Assembly (NCBI GenBank): GCA_022013235.1
Contig: JAKLQR010000284.1
Span: 1-5,649, forward strand
Reading direction: 5' to 3'
Length of the DNA stretch: 5,649 nucleotides
DNA from: Thermodesulfovibrionales bacterium
Lineage (GTDB): Bacteria; Nitrospirota; Thermodesulfovibrionia; Thermodesulfovibrionales; SM23-35
The position numbers and the translations under genes are program-made. Positions within the stretch are counted from its first letter, which is position 1; each line of letters starts with the position of its first letter. Positions 1 to 5,556 of the stretch are shown piece by piece. The notes beneath the pieces were generated by a model. It saw only the letters and a list, made by a program, of their open reading frames with translations, ran no database searches and was not told where the DNA came from.

Positions 1-56
1 GCCAAATACTGCATCAGCATGCGCTGAATTCAACCAGCGAATAATGACAACCATAT

Positions 57-587
57 TTAATTCAGGCTCAATCCAAGTAAATGGGCGATTTCCTTGTTGC
101 TCCTGTCTTTCAGTATGATACGCACCATGTCCTGCTCCCTTTTGTTTAATTGCCAGTTCCGGAAAATCATGGGGTAATTTATGCTGTCCGGATGTACCCT
201 TTCAATGATATACATGAAATGTTTTTCCCGTTGCTGTCTGTCTGTCTGTTTAGATGAGAGAAGCAACCCCCTAACCCTGTATAGCCTCCTCCCACTTTTG
301 AACAGGTCAAAATAATGAGACTCGGATTCATCATTTCCATCTTGTTTAGCCTCATCAATGCTTTTTTCGAGCAGAACTCTCCACCGTGAGCAGAGAGAGG
401 AAAGGTCAGGCGCATGATACTGATTTTTTTTCGAATGGGAGTCGGCATAAAAAATGATTTTCCACGCTTCATCGTTGTATGAAATAATCTCCTTTGTCTT
501 TCTACCGGAAGCTCTGTCTATTCTGTCTATAATGAAAGCACCCGGGGAGAAACCCCTTGACCGCGACTGTTCGGCGATTATATCCAT
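57..587 (-). CDS. LuxR-family transcriptional regulator, truncated inside its HTH domain
   Basis: The 176-residue product has two parts. Residues about 14-136 look like a degenerate PAS-type sensor region (FIIDRIDRASG, ISYNDEAWKIIF, then a strand-like YIIERVHPDSINYP). Residues 147-176 (LNKREQDMVRIILKDRSNKE, then IAHLLGLSLN) are the unmistakable first half of a LuxR/GerE helix-turn-helix. In this family the SLN is followed by TVK or TIK and the recognition helix, but here a TAA stop comes directly after the Asn, so about 25-30 residues including the recognition helix are missing. The start is fixed by a TAG two codons upstream of the ATG. No good Shine-Dalgarno sequence is seen. DNA downstream of the stop (1-56) reads in another frame as something resembling the lost end of such a domain, so this is probably a frameshifted pseudogene. 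Family assignment is firm; loss of DNA binding is inferred. Confidence 0.8.
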   Translation of the reverse strand: MDIIAEQSRSRGFSPGAFIIDRIDRASGRKTKEIISYNDEAWKIIFYADSHSKKNQYHAPDLSSLCSRWRVLLEKSIDEAKQDGNDESESHYFDLFKSGRRLYRVRGLLLSSKQTDRQQREKHFMYIIERVHPDSINYPMIFRNWQLNKREQDMVRIILKDRSNKEIAHLLGLSLN

Positions 588-957
588 TGTCTATCTTTAC
601 CGAATATAGATTGAAAAATCAAGAAGGGTCCTGCATATTGGGCTATCTAGGTATACACTCTTTTGGGTGTGTTCATTTGAGTACTCTCGTTAAAATATAT
701 ACTTTTTAGCATATTGCATATGGCCTTTCAATTCAATAAGATTAAAAATAATAAAATAAAATTCATTTTTTCACTATGCATTCGCAGAAAAAAGTGCCAT
801 TGAAAACAAACAGATCACAAGTTCCTGACGTAACAGGCTGAATCAATCTGCAACCACCTGCACAGGGAGGCGGGTTACTTTATATATTTCAGGGGGTCAG
901 GGGGAAGAATACTGAATAACTATCGTTTCATCAAAATAGATAAGGGGAGATGAAAAA
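588..957. other. Divergent AT-rich intergenic region
   Basis: This 370-base gap separates the truncated LuxR regulator (minus) from the secreted-protein gene (plus), so promoters for both should lie here. It is AT-rich, especially 690-780. Visible structure includes a 13-base palindrome CATATtgcATATG at 710-722 and two CCTG...CAGG inverted repeats at 824-837 and 857-866; the second is enclosed by AACC (852-855) and GGGTT (872-876). No open frame of interest and no recognisable riboswitch were found. A possible sigma-70 pair is TTGAAA near 613 with CATATT 17 bases on, but the match is weak. Confidence 0.5.
942..950 (+). promoter_or_regulatory. Ribosome binding site of the secreted-protein gene
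   Basis: AAGGGGAGA lies 7-8 bases before the ATG at 958. It is a purine-rich Shine-Dalgarno sequence and fixes the start of the 501-residue protein, which is then followed at once by a normal signal peptide. Confidence 0.7.
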
Positions 958-2463
958 ATGAAAAGGCTTGCAATTATTTTGACAATCAATCTGTTTCTTT
1001 TGTCCGGATCAGTATCAGCTCAGGACAGCATCAATTTTGAAACGTTACCTGCAGGGAGTACCATTGAGGGACCCGGTACTATTCATCCGGACATTGACAT
1101 CGATGCCCTGAATGGCACAGCAACCGTTATAGAGACCGGCGGCACAGCAGTGTATAGTGCGAAAAATTGCGGGGTTGGCATCCTTCGTCAAAGATTATGC
1201 CCGCAAACACCAGAAGGATATTACCATACGAATAATTGCCTTGAAGACGCCGATGGCAACAGATCGGATAATTCGCCATATACGGGGGATTCGTCAAAGA
1301 CTGCGAAAGGGTTTGCTGCTATGGATGCAACTTCTCCATTGTTGCAACAGGATTTTGATTTCACCTTTGGCAACGAGGTATCTGTCTGTGAATTTTCTGT
1401 GAGGATGTTCGATTTCGGCGACTATAACCCCGAAAGGGCAACAACACACTCCGTAACAGTGAGCGGCTATGACAGCGGCGGCGGATTGATTGACACTGAT
1501 GTACTGTCCTATCAAACATCTGACGTCGTGCTCCCTTTGAGGTCATTTAATCCCAATTATGGAATCCTCTGGTTCACTGGAGATGCCTGTACTGCAGTGT
1601 TCGGACAGCCTGGTTACAGGGAATTCAAGATTGAAGGTTCTGGCATTGCAAAAGTCGAACTCAGGGTAACCGGCGGAGACCCTAAATCAGCCATGGACAG
1701 CATCCATTTTTGCAGGGACAATGACAGAATCACATATACATGGCAAATAGACAAGTCATCGGATTCCAGTGAAATAACACTCGCGCCCGGCCAAACATAT
1801 GAAATGCCATATACTGTGACAGTGTTGCATGCGGTTACAGGAGACTGCTGTGAAGCAAGTCCTCTCGATGAATGTATCGATGTAAGCGATACCCATGCCG
1901 GAATACTCGGACAGACCTGTACAAGCGGTGTCTCCTTCACCTATACAATGATAATAGGTCCATATGAATCATGCGGTACATACATAGTCGATAACACTGC
2001 ATCATTCGTCGCCTCAGACACTCAAACACAGGGAAGCGCCAGCAAAACGGTAACGGTTATCGTTCCCTGCGGTCCGGGATGCACTCTCACACAGGGATAT
2101 TGGAAGACCCATTCACAATACGGTCCCGCACCATATGACAGCACCTGGGCACTAGTCGGAGAAGATACGCCATTCTTCCTGAGCGGGCAGACCTGGATTC
2201 AGGTGCTCTGTACTGCACCGAGTGGCGGCAACGCCTACTATATCCTTGCTCATCAGTATATTGCCGCGAGCCTCAATATCATGAACAGTGCTTCAACAAC
2301 TCCTGAAGTAGATACCGCACTGTCATGGGCAGAGACTTTCTTTGCTACATATATTCCGTCCTCATCACTGAGCGAGGAGACCAGGGGAACGGCCATCTCA
2401 TATGCCGGCATCCTTGATCAATATAACAACGGTTCCATAGGCCCGGGGCACTGCTCGGAATAA
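958..2463 (+). CDS. Secreted multidomain protein with C-terminal GYWKTH domain
   Basis: The 501-residue product starts with a clear Sec signal peptide: MKR, a hydrophobic core LAIILTINLFLLSG, and a likely cleavage after SVSA (residue 21). Residues about 22-253 begin INFETLPAGSTIEGPGTI and end DSIHFC, resembling the beta-sandwich, lectin-like modules of exported bacterial proteins. Residues about 257-371 (ITYTWQIDKSSDSSEITLAP, ending KTVTVIVPCG) look like an Ig-like repeat of the kind used in surface proteins. From Cys375 the C-terminal domain opens CTLTQGYWKTH (GYWKTH at 380-385) and continues with Trp-rich and Tyr-rich sequence and an Ala-rich helix. I recognise this as a recurrent C-terminal domain of unknown function in secreted bacterial proteins. 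The many Cys residues suggest disulfides. No PEP-CTERM, LPXTG or transmembrane anchor is present, so it is probably released or bound non-covalently. No enzymatic motif is visible; a structural or adhesive role is inference. Confidence 0.85.
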   Translation: MKRLAIILTINLFLLSGSVSAQDSINFETLPAGSTIEGPGTIHPDIDIDALNGTATVIETGGTAVYSAKNCGVGILRQRLCPQTPEGYYHTNNCLEDADGNRSDNSPYTGDSSKTAKGFAAMDATSPLLQQDFDFTFGNEVSVCEFSVRMFDFGDYNPERATTHSVTVSGYDSGGGLIDTDVLSYQTSDVVLPLRSFNPNYGILWFTGDACTAVFGQPGYREFKIEGSGIAKVELRVTGGDPKSAMDSIHFCRDNDRITYTWQIDKSSDSSEITLAPGQTYEMPYTVTVLHAVTGDCCEASPLDECIDVSDTHAGILGQTCTSGVSFTYTMIIGPYESCGTYIVDNTASFVASDTQTQGSASKTVTVIVPCGPGCTLTQGYWKTHSQYGPAPYDSTWALVGEDTPFFLSGQTWIQVLCTAPSGGNAYYILAHQYIAASLNIMNSASTTPEVDTALSWAETFFATYIPSSSLSEETRGTAISYAGILDQYNNGSIGPGHCSE

Positions 2464-2480
2464 TTACCTTTGAGCCCGAT

Positions 2481-2519
2481 AAAAAGGGTCTACAGGGAAT
2501 TCGCTGCCGCCTCTTTTTA
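2481..2519 (+). terminator. Possible terminator after the secreted-protein gene
   Basis: AAAAAGGG at 2481-2488 can pair with CCTCTTTTT at 2510-2518, leaving one bulged base. The loop holds a near-palindrome centred on GAATTC. The right arm ends in five T residues, 18 bases past the TAA. The stem is largely A-T and imperfect, so the call is tentative. Confidence 0.35.
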
Positions 2520-2527
2520 CTTGATCG

Positions 2528-2555
2528 GACCGTTTACTTTCAGGTAACTACGGTC
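2528..2555 (+). terminator. Strong hairpin, possible second terminator
   Basis: GACCGTTTAC (2528-2537) pairs with GTAA (2544-2547) and ACGGTC (2550-2555), giving ten base pairs with a two-base bulge and a six-base loop, followed by TGTTT. It is a better stem than the one at 2481 but has a weaker T-tract. It could end transcription of the secreted-protein gene or belong to the structured stretch that follows. Confidence 0.35.
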
Positions 2556-2760
2556 TGTTTCCGATTCACGCATCCAGGAATTGAGCTGCGCGGATAGACA
2601 AGTGGGGAAAGAGAATATTCTGAATTCTCAGGGCATACCCCGTCCTCATGCTTCGTGGCAAAGGGGAACCACTTCCCAAGGGGGACTGAATTTAGTAAGA
2701 CCCAAATCCAGTGATAAGCTATTATAGCTGAGGAATCAGGACGAAAAACAGAGAAATTAT
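2556..2760. other. Hairpin-rich region upstream of the PilZ gene, role unknown
   Basis: No gene is convincing here on either strand, although the minus strand stays open. Several inverted repeats are packed together: GAGAAT/ATTCTC (2611-2616 with 2624-2629), GCAT/ATGC (2633-2636 with 2648-2651), GTGG/CCAC (2655-2658 with 2669-2672), GGGAA/TTCCC (2664-2668 with 2673-2677) and AGCTA/TAGCT (2717-2721 with 2725-2729). AAGTGG at 2600-2605 can also pair with CCACTT at 2669-2674, which would compete with the local hairpins. This may be a structured leader RNA or a decayed dispersed repeat. I could not match it to a known riboswitch class. Confidence 0.3.
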
Positions 2761-2762
2761 GT

Positions 2763-2770
2763 GGGGGGAG
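2763..2770 (+). promoter_or_regulatory. Ribosome binding site deciding the PilZ start
   Basis: The run GGGGGGAG sits 11 bases before the ATG at 2782. An in-frame GTG at 2761 overlaps the run and has no Shine-Dalgarno sequence of its own, so the ATG is preferred. The spacing is a little long. Confidence 0.5.
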
Positions 2771-2781
2771 AACAGAATATA

Positions 2782-3081
2782 ATGGAGAACGAAACAAGAG
2801 GTTCTGAGCGGTTAGGCTACGCCTGTCAGGTGAGTTTTGTGACTCTAGGCATCCCGGGTTCCTCACGGCGTGCCTGCACAGTTAGGGGCAAGACTGTAAA
2901 TATAAGTAATGAAGGAATGTGCCTCAGGGTGAAGAAAGGATTTATAAAAGTGGGGTCTATCATCCAGGTGAGGATGCCGGTTCGTACCCTGAAGGTAACG
3001 GTTCCCATTTTATCGGAAATCAGATGGGTGAAAGAGGAAAAGTCCATGGATTATACAATCGGCATCAGGTTCATATCCTGA
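2782..3081 (+). CDS. PilZ-domain protein (putative cyclic di-GMP receptor), small
   Basis: The 99-residue product is essentially one PilZ domain, the beta-barrel fold that binds cyclic di-GMP and controls motility, adhesion or exopolysaccharide. The conserved [D/N]xSxxG motif is present as NISNEG (residues 40-45), followed by MCLRVKKGF, a strand VGSIIQVRMPV and the closing IRWVKEEKSMDYTIGIRFI, which is the usual PilZ order. The upstream RxxxR motif is incomplete: R10 is present in SERLGYACQV, but the second arginine position is Ala14 (next residue Cys15). Because RxxxR contacts the ligand, binding may be weak or absent. No transmembrane or partner domain is fused. Neighbours are unrelated, and the only regulatory hint is the hairpin-rich sequence upstream. 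A GTG at 2761 would add seven residues but lacks a ribosome binding site. Confidence 0.75.
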   Translation: MENETRGSERLGYACQVSFVTLGIPGSSRRACTVRGKTVNISNEGMCLRVKKGFIKVGSIIQVRMPVRTLKVTVPILSEIRWVKEEKSMDYTIGIRFIS

Positions 3082-3086
3082 GAGAC

Positions 3087-3109
3087 TGTTTTAACACAAA
3101 CATTTTTTT
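3087..3109 (+). terminator. Weak terminator-like hairpin after the PilZ gene
   Basis: TGTTT (3087-3091) and AAACA (3098-3102) form a five-pair stem with a six-base loop, followed directly by seven T residues. The position, six bases after the stop codon, is right for a rho-independent terminator, but the stem is short and almost all A-T. Confidence 0.3.
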
Positions 3110-3431
3110 AATGCTTTTATTGAAATAATCTCCAGCGCACAGACCACGCCTGTGGAATCTATGAACCAGTTAACACATCGCCGGTCCTCCCTGAAATAAC
3201 GGGTCTGGAGAAGTTTGTCGAGCGCTGCACAGGACACCGCGATGACGCCTGCTGCAATCACCGTGACTCCAGTCTCCTGCTCCCCTTTGGAAAACACGGA
3301 AGATGAGAAAGGCAAGGATTGCGTAATCAAAAAAGTGTAATTTATATTATTTTGACATGCATCAGGCTTATGGTTTCGGAACTTGCTGAAGGAAAAAACC
3401 ATATGAAGACCGGTACAATGAAGCGAGATGT

Positions 3432-3566
3432 ATGCTCGGCAGTCCAAATAAACTTTTTAGTGGCCGTGCTGATGATTTTCTCGTTAAAGAGGTAACCTCA
3501 CCGGTCGTATTATCCGATGAAGTTAAAGCACTTTTACAGCGCCAAATAGAGGATTCTCAAGCCTGA
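3432..3566 (+). CDS. Short orphan frame, possible gene remnant
   Basis: Translation from ATG 3432 gives 44 residues: MLGSPNKLFSGRADDFLVKE, then VTSPVVLSDEVKALLQRQIE, then DSQA and a TGA stop. The composition, with charged amphipathic stretches (DEVKALLQRQIED), looks like real protein, more so than the overlapping frames. The frame is open a further 14 codons upstream without a better start. There is no clear ribosome binding site and I do not recognise the family. It may be the tail of a larger lost gene, a small antitoxin-like protein, or chance. Confidence 0.25.
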   Translation: MLGSPNKLFSGRADDFLVKEVTSPVVLSDEVKALLQRQIEDSQA

Positions 3567-4009
3567 AGTATACGTTCATTTCTCCTAATGATCCTTAACC
3601 ATAAAACTCCTTGAAAGTTAAAGATAAGTAAGTCATCGACAATTTGCGCTCTTCAGATTCAACCGAGGTACCAGCGTAGCAAAAGATTGAAACAAACTCT
3701 ATCTATGGATTTGTGCCTTCTTCCATTTATTCCCGGAAGAAACAAATGCCGGTCTTCAAGGGACAACTATTTATTTCGATTTGTAAGCCTCTCTATACAC
3801 AAATTCCGGCGTATTTATTCCCGGATATACTCTTCAACGATTTTGATTTTTGCTCGGTGTTGGGTAGCAGGTGAAGTCATTTTCTGACAACGTGATTTAT
3901 GAAGTGCATTATGCTATCTTGAGTGTGGAGGCCGCTGTGCGGACTTCTGTAAGTATGCGAAAAACAGATTTTTGCAGTTTCGAATAGCATTTCTTAATTA
4001 TTGCTTGTA

Positions 4010-4036
4010 TTATTATATTTGATAAGTTATTATAAT
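4010..4036 (+). promoter_or_regulatory. Promoter/operator region of the toxin-antitoxin operon
   Basis: TTATTATA occurs twice as a direct repeat (4010-4017 and 4027-4034), 17 bases apart. A perfect TATAAT hexamer lies at 4031-4036 and a TATATT at 4014-4019; neither has a good -35 box. The repeats are candidate binding sites for the XRE antitoxin, since such modules are normally autoregulated. That role is inferred from the family. Confidence 0.35.
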
Positions 4037-4041
4037 CAATA

Positions 4042-4314
4042 ATGTGGCACATAAAAGAACATCGTGATATAGCCAAACAGTGTCTTAAATTGCCGCTGAC
4101 TATAGTAAAAAAATATGAACTTTGGAAAAACATTGTTTTTCGGCATGGCCCGGAAAAGTTAAAAGAATTTCCCGGATTTCATGATGAAAAATTAAAGGGA
4201 GAGCGCAAGGGGCAACGCTCATCACGTTTGAGCGACCAATATAGGGTTATATATAAGGTGGAGAGAGATGTCGTTACAGTTTTAGTTATGGAAATAACGT
4301 CACGTAAATATTAG
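4042..4314 (+). CDS. RelE/HigB-type toxin (putative mRNA endonuclease)
   Basis: The 90-residue product has the size and fold signature of the RelE/ParE toxin superfamily. Helical KEHRDIAKQCLKLPLTIVKK comes first, then GFHDEKLKGERKGQR, the conserved strand SSRLSDQYRVIYKV (residues 60-73), and a C-terminal strand VVTVLVMEITSRKY. In RelE-like toxins the charged and aromatic residues equivalent to the K50/K52 area, R62, R68 and the terminal K89-Y90 shape the RNA-cleaving site; all are present, so it may be active. The XRE-type antitoxin begins nine bases downstream. Toxin-first order is typical of HigBA-like modules. No Shine-Dalgarno sequence precedes the ATG, which fits poor toxin translation. 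Ribosome-dependent mRNA cleavage is the family activity. The exact subfamily (RelE, HigB or another) is not certain. Confidence 0.85.
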   Translation: MWHIKEHRDIAKQCLKLPLTIVKKYELWKNIVFRHGPEKLKEFPGFHDEKLKGERKGQRSSRLSDQYRVIYKVERDVVTVLVMEITSRKY

Positions 4315-4318
4315 GAGG
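4313..4318 (+). promoter_or_regulatory. Strong ribosome binding site of the antitoxin, overlapping the toxin stop
   Basis: AGGAGG begins inside the toxin's TAG stop (4312-4314) and lies five bases before the antitoxin ATG. It contrasts with the absence of such a site before the toxin, so one transcript should yield more antitoxin than toxin. Confidence 0.8.
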
Positions 4319-4323
4319 ATCAA

Positions 4324-4599
4324 ATGAAATCTCAGCTAAGCGCATACAGTGCAGCAAAGTCTCATGCTGTTTTAACAACAGGTGAGACTATTCGAATGCT
4401 CCGCGAACTGAAAGGTTGGACCCAGGCTGAACTTGCACGCCGGTCTGGTATAAGTGTACCCAATATAAGCCTTTTGGAAAATGAGAAAATAGAAATTGGC
4501 AAAAAGCGTGCTGAACAACTTGCAAAGTCATTTGACATTCATCCGGCAATAATTATGTTCCCGGAATATGAAGCAAAAGAAATTGAAAAGGCAGCATAA
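4324..4599 (+). CDS. XRE-family HTH antitoxin
   Basis: The 91-residue product has a central Cro/C1-type helix-turn-helix at residues about 21-75: ETIRMLRELKGWTQAELARR followed by SGISVPNISLLENEKIEIGK. TQAELARRSGIS is the first helix and turn, VPNISLLEN the recognition helix. The last helix, KRAEQLAKSFDIHPAIIMFP, is typical of this family. It follows the toxin gene by nine bases with a strong AGGAGG site, so the two are co-translated. The expected role is to bind and neutralise the toxin and, through the HTH, repress the shared promoter, possibly at the TTATTATA repeats upstream. The N-terminal 20 residues are not conserved to my eye and may contact the toxin. HigA-like is the closest description. 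Confidence 0.85.
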   Translation: MKSQLSAYSAAKSHAVLTTGETIRMLRELKGWTQAELARRSGISVPNISLLENEKIEIGKKRAEQLAKSFDIHPAIIMFPEYEAKEIEKAA

Positions 4600-4945
4600 C
4601 ATTTTACTACACAGGATGCGGCATAACGACCGCAGCCGTACCATGAAGACGATGCAGGGGTTTTGTGATACAATTGTTGAGCGTACATTTTGGGGTCAGA
4701 CTTGTTTATTGCAGTTCAACGTTTGCACAAAATATTTGGAAGAGATGCAAAGCCTGAGGGGATGTTGGTTCTCGGAGTGCTTTCGCGCAATGGAACACCT
4801 TCGATACATAGTTTCAACCGGAACTCCTCATTTCTGAGATGATCGTCCAAGGGCACCTTTGCAGGTGTTAGAAAGATCTCTCTCCTCCTCAGTCACCTCA
4901 AAAAAAGAAAATGAAGAACAAGGGGCGGCTTTCCTCTAAAATGAA
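4600..4945. other. Intergenic DNA after the toxin-antitoxin module, possible gene debris
   Basis: No convincing gene. A frame at 4681-4842 is open for 53 codons and includes VQRLHKIFGRDAKPEG and MLVLGVLSRNGTPSIHSF; it looks protein-like but lacks a start with a ribosome binding site. The stretch TTTTGGGGTCAGACTTG near 4689-4705, with CAGTTCAACGTTTGCACA just after, resembles short dispersed repeats I associate with REP-type elements; this is from memory. A perfect hairpin, CACCT-TTGC-AGGTG, lies at 4854-4867 without a T-tract. Confidence 0.3.
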
Positions 4946-4947
4946 TA

Positions 4948-4979
4948 ATAGGGACAGCGCCGAATGGCGCTAGTTTAAG
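4948..4979 (+). repeat. Left terminal inverted repeat of the MITE-like element
   Basis: It matches the inverse of 5146-5177 at 29 of 32 bases. The three differences (4957-4959, GCG here, CAT in the inverted right copy) are adjacent and create a perfect six-pair hairpin only in this copy. Confidence 0.8.
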
Positions 4980-5174
4980 CGCTTATTCCAAGCCAGTCAT
5001 AACCAAAGCACTTATGTTTGTCATTCCACTGCTTGACCGGGGAATCCAGTCTTGAGGCCCGTGGATGCCCCGATCAAGTCGGAGCATGACGGTTGATTGT
5101 CGAATCATTAGTCAATATTTTCAAATGCTTTCTCTCGTAAATAGCCTTAAACTAGCGCCATTCGGATGTGTCCC
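4951..5174. mobile_element. MITE-like non-autonomous element with 32-bp terminal inverted repeats
   Basis: The left end (4948-4979) and right end (5146-5177) are inverted copies matching at 29 of 32 positions: ATAGGGACA, three differing bases, then CCGAATGGCGCTAGTTTAAG. Taking GGGACA as the true terminus, each end is bordered by TA (4949-4950 and 5175-5176). This would be the TA duplication made by Tc1/mariner-IS630-type transposases, although TA may simply be part of the repeat. The element is about 224-230 bp and the 166-base interior has no transposase gene, so it would need a transposase supplied elsewhere. The left repeat contains the perfect hairpin AGCGCC-GAAT-GGCGCT (4956-4971), which three base changes break in the right repeat. 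A second palindromic repeat sits inside. Confidence 0.7.
5020..5090. repeat. Imperfect palindromic repeat (GTCATTCC...CATGAC) nested in the element
   Basis: Arms of 30 bases (5020-5049 and 5061-5090) flank an 11-base spacer and match at about 22 of 30 positions when inverted. Conserved blocks are GTCAT, CTTGA, CGGGG and ATCCA. The pattern GTCATTCC...GGGGAATCCAG...GGATGCCCCG...CATGAC resembles abundant palindromic repeats seen in many proteobacterial and related genomes. As RNA it would fold into a long hairpin. The mismatches suggest an old copy. Confidence 0.65.
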
Positions 5175-5177
5175 TAT
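5146..5177 (-). repeat. Right terminal inverted repeat of the MITE-like element
   Basis: Inverted partner of 4948-4979. It reads CTTAAACTAGCGCCATTCGG, then ATG, then TGTCCCTAT on the plus strand. Confidence 0.8.
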
Positions 5178-5248
5178 TTTCAAGAGAATTATAGATAGCT
5201 GAAACAGAGGAGTAAGATAAAAAGAGTGCGATAACCCCCAAAGTTCAC

Positions 5249-5254
5249 TATAAT
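5249..5254 (+). promoter_or_regulatory. Candidate -10 box for the lipoprotein gene
   Basis: A perfect TATAAT with no good -35 partner (GTGCGA at 17-base spacing). It would give a leader of roughly 120 bases before the ATG at 5380. Confidence 0.25.
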
Positions 5255-5366
5255 GAAATCGATGTCTGATTTTGGACTTTTTCTACAGACTCGTTGGGTG
5301 GCTCTAACCAAGTCATAGGCATAATAATCTTGTTAAAGAATGATCTTTTTTCTCAATGGTCATCTT

Positions 5367-5374
5367 GAGGAGGT
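5367..5374 (+). promoter_or_regulatory. Ribosome binding site fixing the lipoprotein start
   Basis: GAGGAGGT lies six bases before the ATG at 5380. It rules out the in-frame ATG at 5356 and the other-frame ATG at 5340, and puts the signal peptide directly at the N-terminus. Confidence 0.85.
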
Positions 5375-5379
5375 CTGCT

Positions 5380-5556
5380 ATGCTTCAAACAATATCTCGG
5401 GTTCTCAAGTTGGTGTTAGCCTTCTGTATTGGTGCAACACTGATTGGTTGCACTTCCGCAACTATATCGCAGCCTACTCCCACACAAAAGTCAGCAGGAC
5501 AGATTGCGAATCCTGCCTCAGAAAACTGTGTCAAACAGGGCGGCATGCTAGTGTAG
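5380..5556 (+). CDS. Truncated DUF333-family lipoprotein
   Basis: The 58-residue product begins with a lipoprotein signal peptide: MLQTISRVLK, a hydrophobic core LVLAFCIGAT, and the lipobox LIGC with the lipidated Cys at residue 24. A Ser/Thr/Pro-rich linker (TSATISQPTPTQKSAGQ) follows. Residues 42-57, IANPASENCVKQGGML, match the opening NPAS.YC...GG of DUF333, a small domain in periplasmic or membrane-attached lipoproteins of unknown function. The domain is normally about 50 residues with a later GGQYGVC.F.DG..CEEWA-type segment; here a TAG follows after one more residue. None of the three downstream frames up to the window end restores the missing segment, so the cause looks like an insertion, deletion or recombination rather than a single frameshift. 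The start is supported by a very good ribosome binding site. Probably a pseudogene, although a short lipid-anchored peptide could still be made. Confidence 0.75.
   Translation: MLQTISRVLKLVLAFCIGATLIGCTSATISQPTPTQKSAGQIANPASENCVKQGGMLV

Larger units (their letters stand above)
3110..4041. other. Long stretch with no convincing intact gene
   Basis: On the minus strand 3091-3447 stays open for 118 codons (TTG start at 3447 or ATG at 3402, no Shine-Dalgarno sequence). Its C-terminal half (VTVIAAGVIAVSCAALDKLL followed by a charged segment) looks mildly protein-like but matches nothing I recognise. A short plus-strand frame at 3432-3566 is listed separately. At 3725-3737 and 3813-3825 the 13-base sequence ATTTATTCCCGGA occurs twice in direct orientation, with ACAAATKCCGG-like sequence near both copies. 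The rest reads as decayed or non-coding DNA. Confidence 0.4.

Noticed and set aside
661..670. ACAC...GTGT inverted repeat around 654-670, as a terminator
   Set aside because: The stem is four base pairs with no T-tract in the right place.
846..880. GCACAGGG motif in the leader of the secreted-protein gene, recalling a cyclic di-GMP-I riboswitch
   Set aside because: The second conserved half (GGGACGCAAAGCC-like) and the proper stems are missing.
1614..1940. 108-codon minus-strand frame
   Set aside because: It lies wholly inside the secreted-protein gene on the opposite strand and has no features of its own.
2540..2866. 108-codon open frame on the minus strand
   Set aside because: It overlaps the PilZ start and its ribosome binding site, has no ribosome binding site of its own and matches no known family; its openness may reflect a repeat.
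3681..3692. AGATTGAAACAA, resembling the 3' end of many CRISPR repeats
   Set aside because: It occurs once only, with no repeat-spacer array.
3815..3880. 21-codon minus-strand frame beginning MTSPATQHRAKIKIVEEYIR
   Set aside because: Too short, with no ribosome binding site. It reads well but nothing supports expression.
5293..5315. GTTGGGT...CTCTAAC, recalling integron attC core sites
   Set aside because: The two cores are in the wrong order, one mismatches the consensus, and no integrase or cassette is present.
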